64,000 bases of DNA, taken from contig JAMLHN010000007.1 of assembly GCA_023957115.1 (NCBI GenBank), positions 60,869 to 124,868 on the forward strand, given 5' to 3'. The stretch is from Thermomicrobiales bacterium. Lineage in GTDB: Bacteria > Chloroflexota > Chloroflexia > Thermomicrobiales > UBA6265. A program made the position numbers and the translations under genes. This document shows positions 27,700 to 35,459 of this stretch, one piece after another. The first letter of the stretch is position 1. Each line of letters starts with the position of its first letter. The notes beneath the pieces were generated by a model that made no database searches, was not told where the DNA came from, and worked only from the letters and a program-made list of their open reading frames with translations.

Positions 27700-28572
27700 C
27701 TAGCTCTTGGTGGCGCCGGAGGTAATCCCCTCGATGATGTGCTTTTGCGCCCAGAGATAGATAACGATGAGGGGCGCAATGACGAAAAACGTTCCGGCCA
27801 TCAACGGTCCCCAGCGGACGGTCGATTCCGGATTGTAGAGATAGGAAATGCCGACCGAAAGCGTGCGCATCCGGTCCTGGTTGGTGACGATCAGCGGCCA
27901 GAGATAGTCGTTCCACTTGGCCACCAGCGAGATCAGTCCGAAGGTGACCAGCACCGGTTTGGCCATGGGCAGGACGATCTGCCAGAGAAGCTGCAGGTGG
28001 TTGGCGCCATCGACCCTGGCAGCATCGATGACCTCTCGTGGCAGCGACATGAAGGCTTGACGGAAGAGGAACGTGCCAACGGCCACCGACGCGCCCGGCA
28101 GGACGATGCCCTGATAGGTGTTGATCCAGTTTTGCCCCAGGATATCGGAGATCGTCAGGTAGTTCGGGATGATGGTGACCTGCTCGGGAATCATCAGCGC
28201 GGCGAGCAGGAGAATGAAGACCAGGTTCTTGGCCGGGAATCGCAGAAACGCCAGCGCGTAGGCCGTCAGTGCCGCATTGGTGAGCTCCAGGGTCGTTCCG
28301 GCGGCCGTGGTGATGATGGTGTTCAAGTAGAACCGGCCAAACGGCGCGGCATTCCAGGCATCGGAGTAGTTGTGCCATTGCGGATTGCGTGGCAACCACT
28401 GTGGTGGGAACGTCAGGATCTCCTGATTGGTCTTGAGCGATCCGGACAGCATCCAGAAGACTGGCACCATGATGAGCACCACCACAACCGCCATTGCCAG
28501 ATAGGAGAGGATGCGGACGGGATCGACCTTCGAGCGATTCCGATTGGGGTGGTGGTACTGGACGCTAGCCAT
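27700..28572 (-). CDS. Sugar ABC transporter permease (UgpE/MalG-like)
   Basis: A 290-residue permease with six predicted membrane helices and the EAA loop VIDAARVDGANHLQLLWQIVLP. It opens with a Tyr/His-rich cytoplasmic tail and continues through YLAMAVVVVLIMVPVFWMLSG, as in MalG/UgpE proteins. It overlaps the upstream permease gene by 8 bp and is separated from the binding protein by 120 bp. Confidence 0.92.
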   Translation of the reverse strand: MASVQYHHPNRNRSKVDPVRILSYLAMAVVVVLIMVPVFWMLSGSLKTNQEILTFPPQWLPRNPQWHNYSDAWNAAPFGRFYLNTIITTAAGTTLELTNAALTAYALAFLRFPAKNLVFILLLAALMIPEQVTIIPNYLTISDILGQNWINTYQGIVLPGASVAVGTFLFRQAFMSLPREVIDAARVDGANHLQLLWQIVLPMAKPVLVTFGLISLVAKWNDYLWPLIVTNQDRMRTLSVGISYLYNPESTVRWGPLMAGTFFVIAPLIVIYLWAQKHIIEGITSGATKS

Positions 28573-29605
28573 AGTGCACCTTGCGCTCTGAGAAGCGAAG
28601 CTGAATCAGTGTGATTGCCAGCATGATGACGAAGAGAACCATGCTGGCAGCACCGGCCCGTCCCGCGTTGAACGCTACGAACCCTTGTTGGTAGATGTAG
28701 TAGACGAGGATGTTCGTGGCATCGACCGGGCCGCCGCGGGTCATCACATTGATGATGTCGAAGGCCTGGAACGAGCTGAGAATCGAGGTGACGACCACGA
28801 AAAACATGATCGGGGAGAGCATCGGCAGGGTGACGTTGCGGAACTTGCTCAGCCGGCCGGCGCCGTCGACCGTGGCGGCTTCGTAGAGATCACGCGGGAT
28901 TCCCTGCAATCCGGCCAGAAAGATAACCGTCGCCAACCCGACGTTCTTCCAGATGTAGACGATGATGACGGCGGGGAGCGCCCATGTCGGATCGCCAAGC
29001 CATGACGGTGAGTTCACGCTGAGCACTTTCAGGAACCCCGCCAGAATGCCATAGCGCGGATCGAAGATGTAGACCCAGACGATGCCGATTGCCGCCCCGC
29101 TCAGGAGGGTAGGCATAAAGACGGCCGCGCGCGCGAAATCGCGGAATCGGAGCTTCTGGTTCAGGAGCAACGCGATTGCGAGGCCGAGCACCAATGACCC
29201 GCCGACCGCCCCAATGGCAAACCAGAACGAATTGACCAGGACCTGGCGAAACGTGTCATCGTTCCAGAGATAGCGGTAGTTGTCGAGTCCGACCCAGCGT
29301 TTGGTCGGCGAGATCATGTCCCACCGCACACCGCTGAGGTAGGCCGTCTGGATCATCGGCCAATAGCTGAACACGCCAAAGAGGATGAAATTGGGTGCAA
29401 TGAAAAGAAGGAAGAGCAGCCACTCGCTGACCGGCGGTCGCTTCCGGCGCGATGTTCCGACTGGCAGAGCCTGATCGGTGGAGACGCTATTCTGCAGGGT
29501 GAGAGAGGTTGATCCTTGCAACCGAGCCTCGACGCTTGTGCCAGAATCGGTCGGTGACCGAGATTGCAATTCTCGGTACGGCTGAATACCGCCGTGTGAA
29601 GCCAC
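28565..29605 (-). CDS. Sugar ABC transporter permease (UgpA/MalF-like)
   Basis: Up to 346 residues. A long hydrophilic N-terminus precedes TM1 (SEWLLFLLFIAPNFILFGVF). The core has YWPMIQTAYLSG, WVGLDNYRYL and the EAA loop LYEAATVDGAGRLSKFRNVTLP, all typical of UgpA. The start is uncertain because GTG 29605 has no visible ribosome site and downstream alternatives exist. It is the first gene of the minus-strand importer and diverges from tsaB over 46 bp. Confidence 0.9.
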   Translation of the reverse strand: MASHGGIQPYRELQSRSPTDSGTSVEARLQGSTSLTLQNSVSTDQALPVGTSRRKRPPVSEWLLFLLFIAPNFILFGVFSYWPMIQTAYLSGVRWDMISPTKRWVGLDNYRYLWNDDTFRQVLVNSFWFAIGAVGGSLVLGLAIALLLNQKLRFRDFARAAVFMPTLLSGAAIGIVWVYIFDPRYGILAGFLKVLSVNSPSWLGDPTWALPAVIIVYIWKNVGLATVIFLAGLQGIPRDLYEAATVDGAGRLSKFRNVTLPMLSPIMFFVVVTSILSSFQAFDIINVMTRGGPVDATNILVYYIYQQGFVAFNAGRAGAASMVLFVIMLAITLIQLRFSERKVHYG

Positions 29606-29651
29606 CGTTAAACTTTTCGAATCCGTCGATAACTAAGGCTAATACACCAGA

Positions 29652-30338
29652 ATGGTGAACATGGCAATTTACGATGTCGGTGAGCAATTTTTACGAAACC
29701 CTGGCTGGCTTGTTGCTATCGATACCTCCAGCGATCGGGCCGGAGTGGCGCTCTTCGACGGCGAACGGGCGAATGTTATCGCCTGGAACGCGCATCGTAA
29801 CCATACTGTAGATACGTTGCGGCAGGTCGATCATCTGCTTCGGCTGGCCGGTCTCGAGCTAGCTGACCTGTCGGGGATCGCGGTCGCAACCGGTCCCGGG
29901 TCTTTTTCTGCGTTGCGGGTTGGATTGAGTATTGGCAAGGGATTGGCCTTTGCCCAGGGACTTCCGCTGGTGGGTGTACCGACCACGGATGCCATTGCGG
30001 CAACGGTCGCATGGGCGGGGCGTCCGGTGATTGCCGTGATGACCGCCGGTCGTGGCAGGGTCGTCTGGACGCGGTATCTGAACGGCCTGTCTCAGGCAGG
30101 GCCGCGTAATACGTCGGTCGAGGAACTGCGTGCCGTCGTTGCTCCCGGCGACCTCGTGACCGGCGAGGTCGATCGGCTGCAAGGCGTCGATGTCATCCCG
30201 GCGGTGATGGGAGCGCGCGTGGAGCAGGTTGCCCGTATCGGTTGGCGCAGGCTCCAGGCTGGCGAGGCGGACGATGCTTCCCGGCTAGAGCCGATCTATG
30301 CCCACGGTCGTCGCGCCAAGGATTCGGTGCCCGCATGA
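29652..30338 (+). CDS. tsaB: tRNA t6A biosynthesis protein TsaB
   Basis: 228 residues of the ASKHA fold, the non-catalytic scaffold that pairs with TsaD. Seen are LVAIDTSSDRAGVALFDG, the central ATGPGSFSALRVGLSIGKGLAFA motif diagnostic of TsaB, and RPVIAVMTAGRGRVVW. The first few codons (MVNMAIYDVGEQ) may be extra; ATG 29661 would also serve. Its stop overlaps the start of the next gene, forming a tsaB-rimI-tsaD operon as in many bacteria. Confidence 0.94.
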   Translation: MVNMAIYDVGEQFLRNPGWLVAIDTSSDRAGVALFDGERANVIAWNAHRNHTVDTLRQVDHLLRLAGLELADLSGIAVATGPGSFSALRVGLSIGKGLAFAQGLPLVGVPTTDAIAATVAWAGRPVIAVMTAGRGRVVWTRYLNGLSQAGPRNTSVEELRAVVAPGDLVTGEVDRLQGVDVIPAVMGARVEQVARIGWRRLQAGEADDASRLEPIYAHGRRAKDSVPA

Positions 30339-31042
30339 CCGGCACACTGTTCTCCATCGAACCGATGCAGCTCGAGGATATTCCCGAAGTCAGCAGGGTC
30401 GAACGCCGTTGCTTCAGCAATCCCTGGCCGGCGGCAGCCTACCGCCGTGAGCTTCGAAATCTCGAACAGAATTACTACATCGTACTTCGTGGATCGGACG
30501 CGAGCACGCTCAAATCGCGGGACAAGTTCGTTTCGGACTATGCCGAGAGCTGGCGTGGAATTCGGGCGCTCGGGCTGCGGGCGCTTGCCCGTCGAAGTCA
30601 CCAGGCTGCGGATACCGAGCCGATCGCCGGATTTGCGGGTATGTGGCATCTCTTCGACGAGGCGCATGTCACGACCATCGGGGTCGACAATCCCTATCGC
30701 GGCCGGGGACTGGGAGAAGCCCTCCTGTTGCGCTTGATCGACGAGGCGGTTCGGCGTGGAGCCAATGTGGTCACACTGGAAGTGCGGATCTCGAACGAGC
30801 ATGCGATCCGGCTCTATGAAAAGTACGGATTCAGTATTCATGGGGTGCGGCCGCACTACTACTCCGACAACGGAGAGGATGCCTATCTGATGTGGTCGCC
30901 TGCCCTCAGAGATGAGCGCTATCTGACGGTACTCGACGAGCACCGGCACGCGCTGATCGAACGATTGCAGGGCGTGCTCGATCTGCCGAGGCAGGGGCCG
31001 ATCTGGGCATCCCGGCGTATCGACGATCGGAATGCCTCATGA
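30335..31042 (+). CDS. rimI: GNAT N-acetyltransferase, RimI-like
   Basis: A 235-residue acetyltransferase, longer than typical RimI (about 150), with an insertion after the first strands. The acetyl-CoA loop [18 protein letters not shown] and the C-terminal [14 protein letters not shown] are RimI hallmarks, and the position between tsaB and tsaD fits. RimI acetylates the N-terminal alanine of ribosomal protein S18 in Escherichia coli. The extra segments could give another target. The start overlaps the tsaB stop (ATGA) and the stop overlaps tsaD. Confidence 0.88.
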   Translation: MTGTLFSIEPMQLEDIPEVSRVERRCFSNPWPAAAYRRELRNLEQNYYIVLRGSDASTLKSRDKFVSDYAESWRGIRALGLRALARRSHQAADTEPIAGFAGMWHLFDEAHVTTIGVDNPYRGRGLGEALLLRLIDEAVRRGANVVTLEVRISNEHAIRLYEKYGFSIHGVRPHYYSDNGEDAYLMWSPALRDERYLTVLDEHRHALIERLQGVLDLPRQGPIWASRRIDDRNAS

Positions 31043-32131
31043 ACGTCTTGGGTATCGAAACGTCGTGCGATGAAACCTCGGCCGCGATCGTTCGTGACGG
31101 CCGCGAGGTTCGGTCCAACATCGTATCGTCGCAAATCGAGTTGCATCGCGCCCATGGCGGGGTCGTCCCCGAGCTGGCGGCGCGGGCGCAATTGACCGCC
31201 ATCATGCCGGTGGTCGAGGAAGCGCTGACGCAGGCAGCGATGACACTCGACGATGTCGATGCCATTGCCGTCACGCAGGGACCTGGTTTGGCTGGATCGC
31301 TGCTGGTGGGCGCCAATTTTGCCAAGACGCTGGCGTATGCGCGCCGGATCCCGCTGGTCGGCGTCAATCATCTCGAGGCGCATCTCTCTGCCAACTGGCT
31401 TGCGCTGCCGGAAGACGAACCGGAGGCTCTTCCGGAATTCCCCATGCTCGCACTGCTCGTTTCGGGCGGTCATACCGAGCTGATGTTGATGACCGGTCAC
31501 GGCCGGTACCGGCATCTCGGACGTACCCTCGACGACGCGGCCGGGGAGGCCTTCGACAAGGGCGCCCGCCTGCTGGGACTCGGGTATCCGGGCGGTCCCG
31601 CCATCCAGAAGACGGCCGCCAGTGGGCGGTCCGATGCCTTCGCATTGCCGCGGGCATGGTTGGGGGAACCCACGATTTCAGCTTTTCCGGATTGAAGACC
31701 GCTTTGCTGCGCGAGGTGGAGCCGTATCGCTGCCTGACGAAACGGCGGACGTCGACGACGATGCCCCGTTTCGCAAGCATCGACCGCCCCGATTCGCCGC
31801 CGAAATGCCGGTTGCCGATCTGGCGGCCTCGTTTCAGGAGGCAATTGTCGATGTGCTGGCGGTGAAAACGGTTGCGGCCGCTCGCTTTTTCGAGACCCGC
31901 GAGATCCTGCTTGCCGGTGGCGTTGCCGCCAACCGTGCCCTGCGCGAGCGATTGGCCAGTGAGGTAGGGACCATCCCTGGCGCTATGCTACGGGTACCGG
32001 CGCTGGCCTTCTGCACGGACAACGCGGCCATGGTGGCGGCGGCCGGGTATTTTTCATTGCGGCGCGGGGCGCAATCTGGATGGGAGCTGGATGTGGCGTC
32101 CCGCCTGCCAATTGGAGGAATGATCTCGTGA
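31039..32131 (+). CDS. tsaD: tRNA t6A transferase TsaD, interrupted by two apparent single-base deletions
   Basis: Catalytic subunit transferring the threonylcarbamoyl group to tRNA A37. Frame 1 carries [12 protein letters not shown], the metal ligands [11 protein letters not shown] and SGGHTELML. It breaks at a five-G run (31661-31665): one more G restores [24 protein letters not shown] second break near 31730 is cured by one C (giving [10 protein letters not shown]), after which the normal C-terminus follows, with [13 protein letters not shown] and [13 protein letters not shown]. Corrected length is 364 residues, normal for TsaD. The gene is essential in most bacteria, so assembly errors are far likelier than decay. 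Confidence 0.88.
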
Positions 32132-32943
32132 CAACGGTGATGCCGGTAGGCGCCCGTGACCTGGCAATCGAAACGGCCAAAGATGCCGGCGCTATCTTGC
32201 GCGAGCGTCTCGAGCTCGACCGGACGATCGACTTCAAAGGAGCAATCGATCTGGTCACCGATGCGGATCGCGCGTCGGAAGAGCTGGTCGGTACGCGCAT
32301 CACCACGGCGTTTCCGGAACACCAATTCGTCGGCGAAGAGAGCATGTTCATCTCGGGCGATACGCCGGCGGGTTCGGAAAGCTACACCTGGCTGGTCGAT
32401 CCACTCGATGGGACCACGAACTATGCGCATCGCTATCCGCATTTTGCGGTGTCGATCGCATTGGAACACGCCGGCCAGGTCATTCTGGGTGTTGTCTACG
32501 ACCCAATGCGTGATGAGCTCTTCGTGAGTGAGCGCGGCGCGGGCGCCACCTTGAACGGCGCTCCGATCTCTGTATCCGCCATCGATAACGTCGAGCGTGC
32601 GTTGCTGGGCACCGGATTTGCCTACGACCCTGACGCACGTACGGAGAACGCCAGAATCTGGAACGGCTTCCTGTCATTGTGTCAGGGGGTGCGGCGTGAC
32701 GGATCGGCTGCCTTGAACCTCTGCTATGTCGCGTGCGGGCGGCTGGACGGATTCTGGGAGCGGCCGCTCAATGCCTGGGATCTGGCGGCCGGGTCGTTGA
32801 TGGTCGAAGAGGCCGGCGGTGTCGTAACCGGGTTCGATGGGACACCGTTCGGGCCCTACCGGCGCGAGATCGTGTGCGCCAATGGACTTCTCTTCGCCGA
32901 GCTGTCCCGAGAAATCTCCCGGCTGAGTAACGAGCATGGATGA
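32128..32943 (+). CDS. suhB: Inositol monophosphatase family protein
   Basis: A 271-residue Mg-dependent phosphatase. The start chosen is GTG 32128, overlapping the tsaD stop, with GGAGG ten bases upstream. Metal-binding motifs are VGEES, DPLDGTTNYAHRYP and AWDLAAGSLMVEEAGG. The family removes phosphate from inositol-1-phosphate and, in some members, from fructose-1,6-bisphosphate, histidinol phosphate or PAP. The position behind the t6A genes gives no hint of substrate. The gene symbol is by family only. Confidence 0.88.
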   Translation: MTTVMPVGARDLAIETAKDAGAILRERLELDRTIDFKGAIDLVTDADRASEELVGTRITTAFPEHQFVGEESMFISGDTPAGSESYTWLVDPLDGTTNYAHRYPHFAVSIALEHAGQVILGVVYDPMRDELFVSERGAGATLNGAPISVSAIDNVERALLGTGFAYDPDARTENARIWNGFLSLCQGVRRDGSAALNLCYVACGRLDGFWERPLNAWDLAAGSLMVEEAGGVVTGFDGTPFGPYRREIVCANGLLFAELSREISRLSNEHG

Positions 32944-33414
32944 TTTCTGGAACGATGGCTTCCGCATGCATTACGACGAAGACGAGTTCTATCCCGACCA
33001 GCTCAAGGTCGCGCTGGCCGATGCGGTCGTGATGAGCATCTTCTTCATGCGGATCGGGAACGCCCTGATTCTCGACTTTCGGACGGCTGAGGGCATCAAC
33101 CCGGCGATCAGGGTCGATGGGATGGCCGCTACTCCGCGAGATCGTCTGCTCTCGTTTCGCGAGCTGCGGCCAGAGCTGCCGGATTCCGCAGGGAGATCAC
33201 GCTTGCTCCCTGGGCCGAGCGGGTGCGCGAATTCGAGCGCGCGGGCGTCTTGCAATGCCTGCTGGATCGGTGCGACGAGGTCGGTGGAATCGCGTTGATG
33301 ACGCAGGCCCGTACCGCCTATTTGAAATTGTTGAACGAGGAGAAGAAGATTCTCCGCGAACTGGTCACTGGGCACGGCATGGAAACGATCTGGGAACGAC
33401 CGTCGTCACGCTAG
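32936..33414 (+). CDS. Unknown soluble protein, interrupted by one frameshift
   Basis: Starts at ATG 32936, overlapping the suhB end. The first frame runs to about residue 80 (DDFWNDGFRMHYDEDEFYP ... LRPELP). The rest (GFRREITLAPWAERVREFERAG ... WERPSSR) continues one frame back; adding one G near 33180 joins them into 159 residues. It is acidic, helix-rich and without membrane segments. The family was not recognised. Its position between suhB and small ligand-sensing proteins suggests it belongs to the same operon. Confidence 0.6.
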
Positions 33415-33454
33415 ACGCGTGCTGGGTCGATTTCTCGATGGGAAGAAGAACAGC

Positions 33455-33691
33455 ATGAAGGCATATGTGTTGATGACCGTCACCGCCGGCGCCTCTCCCG
33501 AGATCCAGGAGGAATTGCGGTCGTGGGGGCCGGCGGGCGGTATTCTCGAAGTCGACGCGGTGGCGGGCAGCTACGACGTCGTCGCAGTCGTCGAAGCTGC
33601 CGATCCGCGCGAGATCGGCGAGATCGTCATGGGCAAGATCCAGCATCTGGATGGCGTCCTGACGACGGTCACCCTCTTCTCAATCGGCTGA
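33455..33691 (+). CDS. Stand-alone Lrp/AsnC-type ligand-binding (RAM) domain protein
   Basis: 78 residues from ATG 33455, with GGGAAGAAG seven bases before. The beta-alpha-beta-beta-alpha-beta pattern (AYVLMTVTAGAS, EVDAVAGSYDVVAVVEA, IQHLDGVLTTVTLFSI) is that of the effector domain of Lrp/AsnC regulators, with no DNA-binding domain attached. Such stand-alone modules bind amino acids and can form mixed oligomers with full-length regulators. It is tightly placed in the suhB operon region. Confidence 0.8.
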   Translation: MKAYVLMTVTAGASPEIQEELRSWGPAGGILEVDAVAGSYDVVAVVEAADPREIGEIVMGKIQHLDGVLTTVTLFSIG

Positions 33692-33816
33692 AGCTCATTC
33701 ACCTGCTAGACTGAAAACCGCCGATACCGACTGAGTACCAGAAGAACCGGGCGCAGAGAACGGCGTAAGGCTGGTCGCGCCCTCGCACGACCCGCATCCG
33801 AGAAAGGAGTAAGGCG

Positions 33817-34164
33817 ATGAAGCTCATCATTGCCGTCGTCCAAGACGAAGATATCGAGGCACTCACCACCGAGCTGATCGACAACAACATCCGGTTCACA
33901 AAGGTCAGTACCTCTGGCTCATTTCTCCGCATGGGAAATACCAGCCTGCTGATCGGTCTCGACGATGACAAGGTTGCCGGGGTGATGGCGATCCTGAAGC
34001 GGACGTGCCACCGGCGGACCCAGATTGCGGTCCCCTACTCGCCGGCCCTGGAGCCCGGGTTGCTCTATATGCCCGAGAATTTCGAGGTCGAAGTCGGGGG
34101 AGCGATCGTCTTTGTTGCGAACGTCTCCCGCTTCGAGCGGATCACCCACGACCAGGTGGCATAG
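33817..34164 (+). CDS. darA: Cyclic-di-AMP receptor, PII-like (DarA/PstA family)
   Basis: A 115-residue PII-like protein with an AAAGGAGTAAGG ribosome site. The N-terminal strand KLIIAVVQDEDIEAL, the FTKVSTSGSFLRMGNTSLLIGLDDD block and the C-terminal GGAIVFVANVSRFERI closely follow the DUF970 c-di-AMP receptors. In Firmicutes these trimers bind c-di-AMP between subunits through the first loop and the C-terminal strand. No cyclase or partner is adjacent. The preceding gap (33692-33816) contains CTAGACTG, which could be a -10 region, so it may have its own promoter. Confidence 0.9.
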   Translation: MKLIIAVVQDEDIEALTTELIDNNIRFTKVSTSGSFLRMGNTSLLIGLDDDKVAGVMAILKRTCHRRTQIAVPYSPALEPGLLYMPENFEVEVGGAIVFVANVSRFERITHDQVA

Positions 34165-34258
34165 CGCCTCGGTCTTGGCGTGCATCGCCTCGGACGCGTT
34201 CCGTCCGAATCTGGCATCCTGACGGTCGCTGATTGACTGAACCGGAAAGGATTGACGG

Positions 34259-35443
34259 GTGACCGAGGATTCGAGCAAGCGGCGGTTGGGCCGGGACGAG
34301 ATCATCGAGATGGCCAGCGAGCTGATCGCCATCCCATCGCCAACCGGTACCGAAGTCACCATCATGACGTGGGTAACGGAGTGGTGCGATCGGCACGGAC
34401 TCTCCTACGAGGTCTTCACAAAGGATCCAGCCCAGCCAAACGTGGTCATCTCGGTTGGAAATGACGATGGTCCCACCCTCGTGATGAATGGGCATCTCGA
34501 CACAGTTCCGGTCTCCGACCCGGATGCCTGGATCTCCGGCCCGTACGAACCTCGTCTGAGCGACGACGGCAAGAAGCTCTACGGGCGTGGCGCCTCGGAT
34601 ATGAAGGCGTCCACCGGCATCATGATGCTCATGTGCAAGCTCTTCAAGGACACCTCGCTGCAGGGCCGGTTGCAGGCGCATGTGGTCTCCGACGAGGAGA
34701 TGGCCGGGTCCAAGGGAACGGTCTTCCTGATGGAAGAGATCGAGGCGGGCAGGCTGATCAAACCCGACTATTGCCTGATCGGTGAGAAAAGCGATCTCAA
34801 GGTCCGCAACGCCGAGCGGGGTCTCTTTCAGATCGAAATCGTCTTCCACGGGCGCGCCAGCCACACCGCCGCGGCCCGGGTGACGGGAATCAACGCGATT
34901 GCCAAGGCGGCCAAGGGCATCCTGGCGCTGGAGGGCGACATCGACAAGTTTCACCCTTCGGTCGGCAAACCGGTCATCAGTATCAACATGATCGAAGCCG
35001 GTGTCGCTCACAACGTGGTGCCGGGAGAGGCGAAGATCCATGTCGATCGCCGGCTCATTCCGGGGGAGACGCGCGAATCGGTGGTGGCCGAGATTCGGGA
35101 GAAGCTCGATGCGGTAGCCGCCGGAGACCCGGACTTCAAGTACACCCTGATCGAGGACCCGCACGGAGACTTCATTCCCGCGAACATCACCGAGGAGGAT
35201 TCCCCGCTGGTGCAGGCGGTGCAGCAGGCCGTGCGCGATGAGCTCGGACGGGAACCGGAGTTCTTCGTTGCCTGGGCGGGCGCAACGGATGGACGGTTCT
35301 ACCGGCAGCATGGCATCGATACCGTCGGGTTCGGTCCTGGTGGCGAGAATGCCCATGGGGCCAATGAGGCCGGATTCGTCGACGATCTGGTTGCCGAGGC
35401 CGATGTCTACGCCGCGACGATCGAGCAGTTGCTGATCGGTTGA
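34259..35443 (+). CDS. M20 family metallopeptidase (ArgE/DapE/CPG2-like)
   Basis: 394 residues from GTG 34259, with AAAGGA ten bases upstream. Dizinc site motifs are NGHLDTVPV (first His and Asp), RGASDMKAS (bridging Asp), SDEEMAGSKG (general-base Glu and ligand Glu) and a C-terminal GGENAHGANE (His ligand). A dimerisation lid domain lies between, with GRASHTAAARVTGINAI. The family includes acetylornithine and succinyl-diaminopimelate deacylases and carboxypeptidases. No biosynthetic neighbours narrow the substrate. Confidence 0.9.
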   Translation: MTEDSSKRRLGRDEIIEMASELIAIPSPTGTEVTIMTWVTEWCDRHGLSYEVFTKDPAQPNVVISVGNDDGPTLVMNGHLDTVPVSDPDAWISGPYEPRLSDDGKKLYGRGASDMKASTGIMMLMCKLFKDTSLQGRLQAHVVSDEEMAGSKGTVFLMEEIEAGRLIKPDYCLIGEKSDLKVRNAERGLFQIEIVFHGRASHTAAARVTGINAIAKAAKGILALEGDIDKFHPSVGKPVISINMIEAGVAHNVVPGEAKIHVDRRLIPGETRESVVAEIREKLDAVAAGDPDFKYTLIEDPHGDFIPANITEEDSPLVQAVQQAVRDELGREPEFFVAWAGATDGRFYRQHGIDTVGFGPGGENAHGANEAGFVDDLVAEADVYAATIEQLLIG

Positions 35444-35459
35444 CGCAGAGGCGGCCATC

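Noticed and set aside
31039..32131. tsaD as a true pseudogene
   Set aside because: Both lesions are single missing bases and the flanking codons are fully conserved. An essential gene with no second copy visible is better explained by assembly error.
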